A DNA stretch of 64,000 nt from Chryseobacterium sp. YIM B08800 (GTDB lineage: Bacteria; Bacteroidota; Bacteroidia; Flavobacteriales; Weeksellaceae). The stretch is taken from the NCBI RefSeq assembly GCF_026163565.1, contig NZ_JAPDKN010000019.1:62001-126000 (forward strand). The letters run 5' to 3'. A program made the translations under genes and the position numbers. The notes under the pieces were generated by a model. That model did no database searches. It was given only the letters and a program-made list of their open reading frames with translations, and was not told where the DNA came from. Below are positions 54,804 through 63,937 of this stretch, piece by piece. Within the stretch, counting starts at the first letter, position 1; every line of letters begins with the position of its first letter.

Positions 54804-56333
54804 ATGCTCAATTTAAAAAATTCTTTTTCACTGATGATTATTGCTTTGGCTTCGCTTTCTGTAAAAGCGCAGGACAGCATTCAGCTTTATCAGAAGATCA
54901 ATAATCAATACAGTATCGAAAGAAATTTTAGAAGTCAATTTTACTATAATCCGGCAAATAAGTCGGATTATAGTTCTTCTTCGTTCTCAGAATTTAATGT
55001 CGGTTATCATAATGATGATCAAAAAGTGTATCGCCAACAGCTTGGATCAGGTGAAAAAGGCTTAACAGTAAATGCAAAATCTTTTTTAAAGCTCAATCCG
55101 AATCGTACAGTCTGGGGAAATGCAAGCTATCAGAATCTTGAAAAAAAATCATTCAGATGGAATGAAAATCTCGATTACGAACGTATTGCACCTTACACAA
55201 CTGCAGATTCTCTTGGTGGAACTTTAAACTTGGAACGTTACTATTTTGCCGGAGGAATGTCACAGAAAATCAACAAATGGACGATTGCTGGTGAAGTAAG
55301 CTACCTTGCCCAACTCGGCTATCGTAGCCGTGACCCACGATTAAAAAGTACTACTTCAGATTTATCGCTAAATGCAGGAGTAAACTATAAAGTATTCAGA
55401 GAATATGAAGTAGGAGTTTTCGGAACATTCAATAAATACACACAAAACAGCTCTTTAACTTTTCAAAGCGTTTTAGGAAAACCTTTTGTTTACCAAATGG
55501 TAGGATTGGGTATTTCAAATTATTTTTTCAGCGGCGGTGTTGATCCTTCTCAAACTTTTGAAGAATTTGGGTATAAAGGTGGAATCCAACTAAGCAATCA
55601 ACAAGGAAAAGACTTTTATCTTCGTGCTTCAGCAGGTCGTTCAAATAATACAAAAAGTTATCGCAGTAGCGGAGGAAATACAACGTTTGAGATCTCGGAG
55701 CTTGAAAATAAAAACCTTGAACTGGAAGGTGCAAAATTTTTCACCCTAAAAGAAAAACACAGAATCGGGGTTTCTGCAAACTATAAAGCTATTGTAAGAA
55801 CAGGCTCAGAATTTGGATATTCTGTAAACACCAATGCCACAGAACAGATATTTAAAAGAAAATCTTACCGTTCAGAAAATTTCATCAGCTCAGTAAAAGT
55901 TTTGTATCAATACAACAGCGATAATTTTACAGTGAGCGCTTCGCCGTTTTTCGGATACGAAGAAATTAAAGAAAGAAATCTTTATCCAAATTCAGGGCAA
56001 AAATTTGAATATTCATATTTTGGTTTAACTGCTGATTATCGTCAGTCAATTAGTTCCAATCAAGCCATTTCATTTCAACCTTATTTTTCTAAAAGAATGG
56101 TCAATAAGTCGATTAATGCATTAAGTCTTATGGCAAATCAGGAGATTAACGATTGGATCTTACACGACTACAACTTTCAGGCAAGTGACATCAGCACTTT
56201 TGGAGCGTCTTTAAGATACGACATCAAATTGGAGAAACTTCCGGCATTCTTTGTAAGTGCAGAATATCAATCACAGAAAATCCAGAAAAAAAACAATAAT
56301 TTTGTTGGCGCAAGTTTAGGAATTACATTTTAG
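54804..56333 (+). CDS. DUF6850 outer membrane beta-barrel protein
   Basis: A 509-residue protein with a signal peptide (about 1-22, ending VKAQ) and a long body in which hydrophobic and polar residues alternate (for example FYLRASAGRSNNTKSYRSS, FISSVKVLYQYNS), as in outer membrane barrels, and a C-terminal aromatic residue (ASLGITF). It is assigned to DUF6850 mainly from context and length. It sits between the DUF4876 lipoprotein and the di-haem peroxidase genes and may form a channel or assembly partner in the same system. Confidence 0.7.
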   Translation: MLNLKNSFSLMIIALASLSVKAQDSIQLYQKINNQYSIERNFRSQFYYNPANKSDYSSSSFSEFNVGYHNDDQKVYRQQLGSGEKGLTVNAKSFLKLNPNRTVWGNASYQNLEKKSFRWNENLDYERIAPYTTADSLGGTLNLERYYFAGGMSQKINKWTIAGEVSYLAQLGYRSRDPRLKSTTSDLSLNAGVNYKVFREYEVGVFGTFNKYTQNSSLTFQSVLGKPFVYQMVGLGISNYFFSGGVDPSQTFEEFGYKGGIQLSNQQGKDFYLRASAGRSNNTKSYRSSGGNTTFEISELENKNLELEGAKFFTLKEKHRIGVSANYKAIVRTGSEFGYSVNTNATEQIFKRKSYRSENFISSVKVLYQYNSDNFTVSASPFFGYEEIKERNLYPNSGQKFEYSYFGLTADYRQSISSNQAISFQPYFSKRMVNKSINALSLMANQEINDWILHDYNFQASDISTFGASLRYDIKLEKLPAFFVSAEYQSQKIQKKNNNFVGASLGITF

Positions 56334-56485
56334 AAATTGTAAAGATTAAGAGATTAAAGATTTTATGAAGTAGTTCTTAAAGCGAAACTCAACTTAATTT
56401 GCCTCAACTGCTTAATGAACCTTAATGGTTTAAAAATTAAAATAAATTTATAATAGAAAAGTATCAAAAGAATATTTAAATTAAA
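56334..56485. other. 152-bp gap inside the TonB-peroxidase cluster
   Basis: Non-coding and AT-rich, with GATTAAGAGATTAAAGATTT-type repetitive sequence near its start and a CTTAATGAACCTTAATGG stretch. I see no terminator, so the peroxidase gene is probably still in the unit. Confidence 0.4.
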
Positions 56486-57634
56486 ATGAAAAGAGGAATT
56501 TATTGGAGTTTAGGATTGATTTTATTTATTCTTTGGAGTTTCACTTCAAAAGTAGGAAACGAGTTATCAAACATTCAGGAGCCATCTATTGAAGACATTG
56601 TAAAAAGCTACAAAAAAGCGATTACAGAATGGCCAAAACCCAATATCGACAAAGGTGTAAAATGGTCAGAATTTGCTCCAATCAAAAGCGATTCAGCTTA
56701 TTTTACTGAACAGGATAAACCCAATGTTATTTTAGGAAAAATGCTTTTTTTTGATCCTAAATTATCAAGATCCAACCAAATATCTTGCAGCACCTGTCAC
56801 GATCCAGAAATGGGATGGCAAGACCGAAGACGTGTCGCCCTTGGAAACGACCACCTTTTAGGAAACAGAAATACCATTTCTCTTTACAATATCGCAGAAA
56901 GAACTTCTTTCTTCTGGGACGGAAGAGCCAAAACTCTTGAAGAGCAAGCTTCAGGACCTCTTGGAGCTCATCACGAAATGGCAATGGATGTAAAAACACT
57001 TCCCGCAAAAATCCAAAATATAAAAGGATACAATTCGCTTTTCAAAAATGCTTACGGAACCGAAAAAGTAACGTACGATAAGATTGTAAAAGCCATTGCC
57101 GATTTTCAGAAAACCATAAAAAGCCAACCAAGCCGTTTTGATAAATTTCTTGAAGGAAAATACAGCTCGCTAACAGACGAAGAAATCTACGGAATGCATA
57201 TTTTCCGTACAAAAGCTCGTTGTATGAACTGTCACAGCGGAAAATATTTAACTGATGAATCTTTCCACAATATTGGTTTAACTTACTATAAAAGAAAATA
57301 CGAAGATCTAGGCTTATACAACATAACCAAAAAAGCTGAAGACGTTGGAAAATTCAAAACGCCACAATTAAGAGATTTAGCACTCACTCAACCTTGGATG
57401 CACAATGGGCTTTTCGATGATTTGGAAGGAGTTGTCAACATGTACAATAGCGGAATGCATCAGCTTGATCCCAATGCAGAAAAAAAATTGGCAGATCCGC
57501 TTCATCCTTCTACAGATCCTTTGTTGCAAAAACTAAATTTAAATAAAGAAGAAGTAAAAGCTCTGGTTTCTTTTCTTGAATCTCTTTCAGGAACAAAATA
57601 TAAGATGAGAAGACCCGAGTTTCCTGTGGAATAA
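56486..57634 (+). CDS. Di-haem cytochrome c peroxidase / MauG-like protein
   Basis: A 382-residue exported protein with an N-terminal membrane/signal segment (about 4-22) and two haem-c motifs: CSTCH (C101, C104, H105) and CMNCH (C246, C249, H250). KMLFFDPKLS before and MGWQD after the first motif are typical of the bacterial di-haem peroxidase/MauG group, which reduces peroxide or modifies a protein substrate. It follows the DUF6850 gene by 152 bp. In the neighbourhood of a TonB receptor and DUF4876 lipoprotein, substrate oxidation is as likely as peroxide removal. Confidence 0.9.
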   Translation: MKRGIYWSLGLILFILWSFTSKVGNELSNIQEPSIEDIVKSYKKAITEWPKPNIDKGVKWSEFAPIKSDSAYFTEQDKPNVILGKMLFFDPKLSRSNQISCSTCHDPEMGWQDRRRVALGNDHLLGNRNTISLYNIAERTSFFWDGRAKTLEEQASGPLGAHHEMAMDVKTLPAKIQNIKGYNSLFKNAYGTEKVTYDKIVKAIADFQKTIKSQPSRFDKFLEGKYSSLTDEEIYGMHIFRTKARCMNCHSGKYLTDESFHNIGLTYYKRKYEDLGLYNITKKAEDVGKFKTPQLRDLALTQPWMHNGLFDDLEGVVNMYNSGMHQLDPNAEKKLADPLHPSTDPLLQKLNLNKEEVKALVSFLESLSGTKYKMRRPEFPVE

Positions 57635-57713
57635 ATTAATTACTTTTTAAAACCATTTCTGCTCTAATTTTAACAGAATAGCTTATTTTAGTTCAAATAT
57701 TTCTAAAATAGCT

Positions 57714-58283
57714 ATGGCAGACAAAATGCATTCTGATAAAAAATTAAAAAAAACGATTCAGAATCACCTCACTAAAACGCATTATGTAAAAGTTTTCTTT
57801 TCCGAAGAATGCCCGGAAGAGTTTACTTCAGGGTTTATTATGAATGTATCTGAAAAATTTTTAATGGTTCAGGAATCTCATAATTTTACTTTAGATGGGA
57901 TTAAAATTGTTCCTTACAATAAAATTTCAGGCACCCGTCACAAGAAATTTGAAAAAACTTCTGAGAAAATATTTTCAGAAGAAGGTCTGATCAATTTCAA
58001 TCAAAAAATCATCAGCAATACTTCGTTAAAGAGTTTTGAATCCTTATTTAAATCTTTAAAAAAGCAAAATTTTCATTGCATAATCGAAAGCTCTACAAAA
58101 AAGAAAAACATATTTTCTATTGGTGAGATTTTAGAAATAAATGAAAAGTCAGTAGTGATTAAAAATTACGATGCTACCGGAAAAATTGAAAAAACATCTG
58201 ACAAAATTCTATTCAAAAATATCAATTTCATTACTTTTAATGACCGATATTCACTAACGTTCAGAAAATATTTAATTGAATAA
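57714..58283 (+). CDS. Unknown cytosolic protein, possible duplicated beta domain
   Basis: A 189-residue soluble protein, Lys- and Ser-rich. Two similar halves can be seen: SGFIMNVSEKFLMVQESHNFTLDGIKIVPYNKI (about 40-72) and SIGEILEINEKSVVIKNYDATGKIEKTSDKILFKNI (about 137-172), each beta-rich and consistent with small beta-barrel (Sm-like or similar) folds. I do not recognise a family. It lies 14 bp upstream of proC and is probably co-transcribed with it. Confidence 0.6.
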   Translation: MADKMHSDKKLKKTIQNHLTKTHYVKVFFSEECPEEFTSGFIMNVSEKFLMVQESHNFTLDGIKIVPYNKISGTRHKKFEKTSEKIFSEEGLINFNQKIISNTSLKSFESLFKSLKKQNFHCIIESSTKKKNIFSIGEILEINEKSVVIKNYDATGKIEKTSDKILFKNINFITFNDRYSLTFRKYLIE

Positions 58284-58297
58284 ATAAAACCACAAAT

Positions 58298-59101
58298 ATG
58301 AAAATCGCCATCATCGGAGCCGGAAATATGGGTTTATCTTTTTCAAAATCATTTTTGAAATACGAACTCATTAAACCTGAAAACCTACATCTGATTACAA
58401 GAAGCCAGTCTAAAATTCTGAAAATAAAAGAAGAATTTCCCAAGTCTGAAGTTTCTGTATTTGAAGAGGTGAAAAATTTAGACGCAGATCTTATTATCAT
58501 TGCCGTAAAACCTCAGGATTTTCAAAAAACAGCGGAAAGTTTTCAGTTTTCACTAAACGAAAACCAAATGATCTTGTCGATTATGGCAGGAATTAAAATT
58601 GAAAAAATTCAGGAATCTTTAAACCACAAATTTGTCATAAGAGCAATGCCCAACTCTCCTACTCTTTTGGGAATGGGAATTACAGGTTACACTTCTGCAG
58701 AAGGAATTTCCTTTAATCAGTTGATGAATATCGAAAGACTTCTGAACAGTACCGGAAGATCTGTTTATTTGGAAAACGAAGATTTACTAGACGGAGTTAC
58801 TGCCCTTTCAGGAAGCGGACCAGCATATTTTTATTATATCGTAGATGCGATGATTAAAGCAGGAACAGAAATGGGAATCGATGAAAATCTGTCTAAACTT
58901 TTCGTAAAACAAACGATGTTGGGCGCTTATCATTTGATCAATAATTCGGATAAAAACTTGGGAGATCTTATAAAAGATGTTGCTTCAAAAGGTGGTACAA
59001 CGGAAGCTGCATTGAAAACTTTTGAAGAAAATAATTTTAAGGAAATTTTGCAGCAGGGAATTTTAAATGCTGAAAAACGAGCGAAGGAATTGAATGGATA
59101 A
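58298..59101 (+). CDS. proC: Pyrroline-5-carboxylate reductase
   Basis: A 267-residue NAD(P)-dependent enzyme that makes proline from pyrroline-5-carboxylate. The Rossmann start IAIIGAGNMGLSFSKS, AVKPQ, IRAMPNSPTLLGMG and GVTALSGSGPAYFYY followed by LIKDVASKGGTTEAAL are the family signatures. The length is normal. It follows the unknown 189-residue gene by 14 bp. Confidence 0.97.
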   Translation: MKIAIIGAGNMGLSFSKSFLKYELIKPENLHLITRSQSKILKIKEEFPKSEVSVFEEVKNLDADLIIIAVKPQDFQKTAESFQFSLNENQMILSIMAGIKIEKIQESLNHKFVIRAMPNSPTLLGMGITGYTSAEGISFNQLMNIERLLNSTGRSVYLENEDLLDGVTALSGSGPAYFYYIVDAMIKAGTEMGIDENLSKLFVKQTMLGAYHLINNSDKNLGDLIKDVASKGGTTEAALKTFEENNFKEILQQGILNAEKRAKELNG

Positions 59102-59232
59102 ATTTTAGATAATATCTCTCGCAGATTTTGCTGATTAAGCAGATTTTTTTCAATGTTTAAATCTGCGAAATCTGTATGATCTACGAGAATTTTTAAATTA
59201 AACAATTCTAAAAATCTCATCTGGACTTCTGC
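59102..59232. repeat. Imperfect inverted repeat after proC
   Basis: TCTCGCAGATTTTGCTGAT near 59117 and an inverted, imperfect copy near 59160-59190 (AAATCTGCGAAATCTG...CTACGAGAA) resemble one more family of flavobacterial intergenic palindromes. It may also end proC transcripts. Confidence 0.4.
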
Positions 59233-59255
59233 GGAATGACAAACTTGATGTTAAA

Positions 59256-59684
59256 TTATTCAACTATAAATTTGCTGAATCTAGTTTCTAAGATCCTTTT
59301 AATTTGCCAACCCAAAAACACACCAAAAGTGTTCAGCAAAACATCATCCACATCAAACACTCCCAATCTTGAAAAATACTGCAGAGCTTCTACAATCACA
59401 ATGGCAGAAACAAAAGTGATGATGAGACTTTTCAAGTTTTTTAACTGCGGGAAAACCCATCCTAAGAATCCGAAAGGAACAAACATTACCACATTTCCCA
59501 GGACAATTCTAATAATATCAAGCCAGCTTATTGTTTCATGAATAAACCAAATTGTTGAAACAATCGGTTTAATTCTCACAATATTATCATCATACTGCAT
59601 TCTTCCCATCCCGAAAAACATCAGATAGAGCAAAAAAATAGTGTAGGGTAAAATGATGAATTTATAAAATTTCTTTAACATCAT
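59256..59684 (-). CDS. VanZ family membrane protein
   Basis: A 142-residue protein from the ATG at 59684, with four membrane helices and the VanZ motifs GNVVMFVPFGFLGW and VEALQYFSRLGVFDVDDVLLNTFG. VanZ-like proteins have varied roles; teicoplanin resistance is one, but most are uncharacterised. A TTG upstream in frame (59690) is within the -7 box TAACTTTG and is not the start. The -7 box is 3 nt before the ATG. The gene is divergent from lnt. Confidence 0.9.
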   Translation of the reverse strand: MMLKKFYKFIILPYTIFLLYLMFFGMGRMQYDDNIVRIKPIVSTIWFIHETISWLDIIRIVLGNVVMFVPFGFLGWVFPQLKNLKSLIITFVSAIVIVEALQYFSRLGVFDVDDVLLNTFGVFLGWQIKRILETRFSKFIVE

Positions 59685-59687
59685 TTG

Positions 59688-59719
59688 CAAAGTTATTCAT
59701 TTCAAAAGCATTAAATTTG
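59688..59719. promoter_or_regulatory. Back-to-back -7 boxes of vanZ-like gene and lnt
   Basis: TAACTTTG for the minus gene at 59688-59695 and TAAATTTG for lnt at 59712-59719 lie only 16 bp apart, so the two polymerase binding sites must overlap and the promoters may exclude each other. Confidence 0.6.
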
Positions 59720-59737
59720 GTGTGTTAAACTAATTTA

Positions 59738-61381
59738 ATGAAATACGTCTTACTTACGCTCATTTCAGCGATGTTGTTATCGGTTTCTTGGCCGACTTAC
59801 GGAGTTCCGTTTTTTATATTCTTTGCCCTCGTTCCACTTTTGATGATGGAACATGGCGTTTCTAAATTTTCAAATTACAGTAGAAAAAGCTGGGTTGTTT
59901 TCGGTCTTTCTTATTTGTGTTTTGTGATTTGGAATGTAGTTACCACAGGCTGGCTGTACGGATCAAAAAATCCGGATGGAAGTCATTCGATGATGGCGGT
60001 TCTATTTCCGGTTTTAGTCAATTCTTTTTTATATTCACTCGTTTTTCAATGCTATCATTGGTATAAAAACGCACAGGGAACGTATTGGGGAATGGCTTTT
60101 TTAGTAGCAATATGGATGAGCTTTGAAAAATTTCATCTCAATTGGGAATTAACGTGGCCTTGGTTGAATCTTGGAAATGCTTTTTCAGATTACCCGAAAC
60201 TGATCCAATGGTATGATACTTTGGGATCAACCGGTGGAAGCTTTTGGATCTTATTGGTCAATTTACTCATATTTTACACCATCAGAATTTGGGAAGCCGG
60301 AAGAAAAAGAAAAGATTTAATTATTAATGTTTCTGCAACGGTACTTTTGATCGGTCTTCCGATGATCATTTCATTAATAAAATTCAATAGTTTTAATGAA
60401 AAACCAATTGGTGAGGTCAGCGTTTTAATGTTGCAACCGGATCTTGATCCTTACAACGAAAAATATTCTAAAGACAGCATTACTATTCAGAACGATCTTT
60501 TAACTTTAGCCGAAAACAACACCAAAGGAAAAATTGATTATTACATTGCTCCCGAAACAGCACTTCCGGGAAGAGGTTCTATTTCTGAAACCGCTTTTGA
60601 AAAAAGTGAACTGTTAAATAATGTAAAAGGTTTTCTTGCAAAACATCCAGGTTCTGTTTTTACAACAGGAATTTCTTCGCACAAATATTTTTTAGATAAA
60701 AATACGGCTCCATCAAATGCTTATCAGATTAATGACCGAGTTTGGGTAGAAAGTTACAATTCTGCGGTGCAGATTATTCCAAATCAAAAAGTTGAAGTTT
60801 ACCATAAAGGAAAGCTTGTTCCGGGTGTTGAGATTTTTCCTTACATGAGTGTTTTCAAGCCTCTTTTAGGTGATGCAATGATTAATTTGGGAGGAACGGT
60901 TGCTTCTTTGGGAACCGATAAAGAAAGAATTGCATTTTCAAATCCTTACAATAAAGGAAAAATTGCACCGATCATTTGTTATGAAAGTATTTATGGTGAA
61001 TTTGTAACTGATTATGTAAAAAAAGGAGCCAATTTTCTTGGAATTATGACCAATGATTCTTGGTGGGGTGTTACAGAAGGACACAAACAGCTGCTTTCTT
61101 ACGCAAGAATGAGAGCCATCGAAACCCGAAGAGAAATTGTACGAGCAGCAAACAGCGGAATTTCTGCGCATATTAATGCTAAAGGTGAAATCTTAGAAGA
61201 CACTTTCTATGGAGATCAGACAACTTTATTCACTAAAGTTAATCTTTATGAGGGCGAAACATTTTATGTAAGAACAGGAGATTTTCTTTCCCGAATTTCT
61301 ATTTTCGCTTTTGGATTTTTACTGTTTTATTTTTTAATTAAATGGTTTCAGAATAAAATGAAGAAAGAAAACAAAAAGTAA
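59738..61381 (+). CDS. lnt: Apolipoprotein N-acyltransferase
   Basis: A 547-residue inner membrane enzyme that adds the third acyl chain to lipoproteins. Several N-terminal helices (about 1-200) are followed by the periplasmic nitrilase-like domain with the catalytic Glu-Lys-Cys triad: E273 (APETALPG), K357 (YHKGKLVPG) and C414 (IICYESIYGE). It supports the lipoproteins in this window. It is preceded by the -7 box TAAATTTG at 59712-59719 and ends near a terminator shared with the T9SS gene. Confidence 0.96.
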   Translation: MKYVLLTLISAMLLSVSWPTYGVPFFIFFALVPLLMMEHGVSKFSNYSRKSWVVFGLSYLCFVIWNVVTTGWLYGSKNPDGSHSMMAVLFPVLVNSFLYSLVFQCYHWYKNAQGTYWGMAFLVAIWMSFEKFHLNWELTWPWLNLGNAFSDYPKLIQWYDTLGSTGGSFWILLVNLLIFYTIRIWEAGRKRKDLIINVSATVLLIGLPMIISLIKFNSFNEKPIGEVSVLMLQPDLDPYNEKYSKDSITIQNDLLTLAENNTKGKIDYYIAPETALPGRGSISETAFEKSELLNNVKGFLAKHPGSVFTTGISSHKYFLDKNTAPSNAYQINDRVWVESYNSAVQIIPNQKVEVYHKGKLVPGVEIFPYMSVFKPLLGDAMINLGGTVASLGTDKERIAFSNPYNKGKIAPIICYESIYGEFVTDYVKKGANFLGIMTNDSWWGVTEGHKQLLSYARMRAIETRREIVRAANSGISAHINAKGEILEDTFYGDQTTLFTKVNLYEGETFYVRTGDFLSRISIFAFGFLLFYFLIKWFQNKMKKENKK

Positions 61382-61468
61382 ATTTTAAGATTTAGATTTT
61401 AAGCCACAAAAGACACTAAAGATTTTAAGTTGTTATAAAGTCTACAAAAGATCACAAAATTACAGATA

Positions 61469-61494
61469 AAAACCAGCCTTTTTCGGCTGGTTTT
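61469..61494. terminator. Bidirectional terminator between lnt and the VCBS-repeat gene
   Basis: AAAACCAGCC pairs perfectly with GGCTGGTTTT with T-rich runs on both strands. It ends both convergent genes. Confidence 0.92.
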
Positions 61495-61537
61495 CTCAGT
61501 TTAATTTAAGTTTAAAAAATCAAATTCAAACTACTAT

Positions 61538-63250
61538 TTACTTGATCATTAGTTTTTGGATCACCCAGTTGTTGTTAATTTTAATTTTCAGAATATACAT
61601 TCCTTTTGGAAGATCAGAAACGGTTACCGACTGATCACTGTTGAGCTGTACATTTAGTTTTTTTCCATCCATTGAATACATTTCCACCGCAGTTGCTTTT
61701 TCACCTTTAATAAATACCTTTTCAGAAGCCGGATTTGGATAGATCGATAGTTTTGTTTTCGCCGAAAAATCATTCACACCTAATGTATTTTCCACCGACG
61801 GATCAGAATACACTTTTGATGCATCAATCGCTCTTACGCTCCAATATACCTGCTGAATAGAAGGATCAAGCGTCAAAAACCAAGAAGGTGTTGTTACAAT
61901 ATACTTTGCCACATCTTGTGTTCCAGGAGTGGTTCCTACTTTAATTTCGTACTGTAAAGCATTGACCGGAGTTTTATCATCCGTTGCGCCGCTCCATGTA
62001 AAATTGAATGTATTTCCGTTTTTGTTTAAATGTAAATTGGTTGGAGCAGTTGGTTTTAAATTGGTTATCGTAGACGTATTTTTATAAAGTTTGGTAAATG
62101 AATTTAAATCAGGATCAGTCCAATCGAAGCCCGTCATTAAAACATCCAAATGATTGTTTCCGTCGTAATCAAAAAGCCTTACATTTCCCGTTCCGCCAAG
62201 ATTATACAAAGAAGTATTGGTTGCTTTTGTAAAAGATTGGGAAGCCGGATTGTAAAGGAAAACATTCACCGCTCCGTCATTATTTTTATCATCACCAATC
62301 ACCACAAAATCGTAATATCCGTCATTATTAAGATCTCCAACATCAACACTTGAAGCAGAAAGCCCTTCTCCAGAAATTGCATGTGTTGTAAACTGTCCTG
62401 TTCCGTCATTCATAAAAACACCAAGATATTCATCATAATTTTCATCCTGACCAATCGCTACCAAATCTAGAAAACCATCTGCATTGAAGTCTGCATACGC
62501 TAATTTCCCGCTTGCTAAAGGCAATAAAGTTTGAGATTCCTGAAGAGTACCATTCGAATTTAAATATACTTTAAAAACAGGATCTGTATCTTTATCATAA
62601 CCGAAAATGACTACGTCCAACAATTGATCGTTATTCAGATCTAAAACTTTGAAACTTCCGTTTTGAGTTCCGGGAAGCCATGATTGAGTTAATTGAAAAC
62701 CATTACCCGAGTTTTTATAAAGACTTAAATCATATACAAAACCGGTTCCTTGCACATATTGAGGTCCGTTAATTGCATAATCCTGTTTTCCATCATGATT
62801 AAAATCAAAAACCTCGATAGAACCATAAACTTTTCCGGCAGTATCTTCTACTTTTGAAAAACCTGTTCCATTATTCAAGAAACGATAGTGTTTGTAATTT
62901 ACAACATCCTGATAACTCAAACCTGTAGACACAAGATCAAGCAAACCATCATTATTGTAATCTATAAATTTAATATCTCCTAAATGCGTAACATCTGCTC
63001 CTAAATCTCCATAAGCAGAAAAAGCACCGTTATTATTGATATAAGTTTCGTTAAAGGTAACATCTGCACTTCCATCTGCATCAATATCTATAGCACCATT
63101 ATAAATAACATCAGGTTTTCCATCATTATTAAAATCTCCGATGTCGCTGGATCCGTAAAAGAAATTTTTTATATTGGTAGAAACTTCAGAAAAAGTTTGA
63201 GACTGAAACATCATTGGAATAAAAAAAGCAAAAACATACAACTTTTTCAT
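61538..63250 (-). CDS. T9SS-secreted FG-GAP/VCBS-repeat protein
   Basis: A 570-residue protein from the ATG at 63250, where the signal peptide MKKLYVFAFFIPMMFQSQ starts. About seven calcium-loop repeats follow, such as DFNNDGKPDV, DYNNDGLLDLV, DFNADGFLDLV, DLNNDGYYDFV, consistent with an FG-GAP/VCBS beta-propeller. An FN3-like domain lies near 400-485, then the type A sorting tail (SIYPNPASEKVFI, MYSMDGKKL, GMYILKI). Such proteins are exported through T9SS; they may bind glycans or calcium. Single gene with a shared terminator. Confidence 0.92.
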   Translation of the reverse strand: MKKLYVFAFFIPMMFQSQTFSEVSTNIKNFFYGSSDIGDFNNDGKPDVIYNGAIDIDADGSADVTFNETYINNNGAFSAYGDLGADVTHLGDIKFIDYNNDGLLDLVSTGLSYQDVVNYKHYRFLNNGTGFSKVEDTAGKVYGSIEVFDFNHDGKQDYAINGPQYVQGTGFVYDLSLYKNSGNGFQLTQSWLPGTQNGSFKVLDLNNDQLLDVVIFGYDKDTDPVFKVYLNSNGTLQESQTLLPLASGKLAYADFNADGFLDLVAIGQDENYDEYLGVFMNDGTGQFTTHAISGEGLSASSVDVGDLNNDGYYDFVVIGDDKNNDGAVNVFLYNPASQSFTKATNTSLYNLGGTGNVRLFDYDGNNHLDVLMTGFDWTDPDLNSFTKLYKNTSTITNLKPTAPTNLHLNKNGNTFNFTWSGATDDKTPVNALQYEIKVGTTPGTQDVAKYIVTTPSWFLTLDPSIQQVYWSVRAIDASKVYSDPSVENTLGVNDFSAKTKLSIYPNPASEKVFIKGEKATAVEMYSMDGKKLNVQLNSDQSVTVSDLPKGMYILKIKINNNWVIQKLMIK

Positions 63251-63277
63251 TTTGTTTTTATTTAGATTAATTAAAAA

Positions 63278-63285
63278 CAAAGATA
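63278..63285 (-). promoter_or_regulatory. -7 box TATCTTTG upstream of the VCBS-repeat gene
   Basis: Perfect TAnnTTTG match on the minus strand, 27 nt before the ATG at 63250. Confidence 0.55.
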
Positions 63286-63421
63286 ATATCAAATATTATT
63301 TCAGCGTTCAAATTGAGACTGATATTTATCACATACCCACAATCGAGAGACTTTAAAGAACGCAAATGAATTGGTAAGTCATTAAAAATGATAAATATTT
63401 ATTATAAAATTTATACAAAAG

Positions 63422-63453
63422 TTTGTCTATCTAAAAAAATCTTCGTTATTTTG
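63422..63453 (+). promoter_or_regulatory. Promoter of the rpmB-rpmG operon
   Basis: TTTG (63422-63425), 20 nt, then TTATTTTG (63446-63453), a near-match to the Bacteroidota -33/-7 pattern, followed by a leader of about 30-35 nt. Confidence 0.6.
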
Positions 63454-63489
63454 CAACCTCAAATATTATACAAATAAGAACATCGAGAT

Positions 63490-63732
63490 ATGTCAAGAAT
63501 TTGCCAGATAACAGGAAAGCGTGCAATGGTTGGTAACAACGTTTCTCACGCTAATAACAAAACGAAGCGTCGTTTTGAAATTAACTTATTGGAGAAGAAA
63601 TTTTACCTTCCAGAGCAAGATAAGCACGTTACTTTAAAAGTTTCAGCTCATGGATTGAGAGTAATTAACAAGATTGGAATCGAAGAGGCTATCGAAAGAG
63701 GCATCAGAGGAGGATTGATTAAAAAGAACTAA
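63490..63732 (+). CDS. rpmB: 50S ribosomal protein L28
   Basis: An 80-residue protein with the L28 start [29 protein letters not shown] and the [16 protein letters not shown] core. Part of the large subunit. It lies 3 bp before rpmG and is followed by the DUF4295 gene, an arrangement I recall as conserved in Bacteroidota. Confidence 0.97.
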   Translation: MSRICQITGKRAMVGNNVSHANNKTKRRFEINLLEKKFYLPEQDKHVTLKVSAHGLRVINKIGIEEAIERGIRGGLIKKN

Positions 63733-63735
63733 ATC

Positions 63736-63918
63736 ATGGCAAAAAAAGGAAACAGAGTTCAAGTAATTCTTGAATGCACAGAGCACAAAGAAAGCGGTAT
63801 GCCAGGAATGTCTAGATACATTTCTACAAAAAACAAAAAGAACACTACAGAAAGATTGGAATTGAAAAAATACAATCCTGTTCTTAAGAGATCTACCCTT
63901 CACAAAGAAATCAAGTAA
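63736..63918 (+). CDS. rpmG: 50S ribosomal protein L33 (cysteine-poor form)
   Basis: A 60-residue L33 protein ([17 protein letters not shown], then [23 protein letters not shown]). It has one cysteine, not the two CxxC pairs of the zinc form, so it is the zinc-independent type. It lies 3 bp after rpmB. Confidence 0.96.
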   Translation: MAKKGNRVQVILECTEHKESGMPGMSRYISTKNKKNTTERLELKKYNPVLKRSTLHKEIK

Positions 63919-63937
63919 TTTATAAATATAATTTACC

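Noticed and set aside
59256..59690. Glycopeptide resistance role for the VanZ-like protein
   Set aside because: No vanA/vanH/vanX genes are near, and VanZ-domain proteins are common in non-resistant bacteria.
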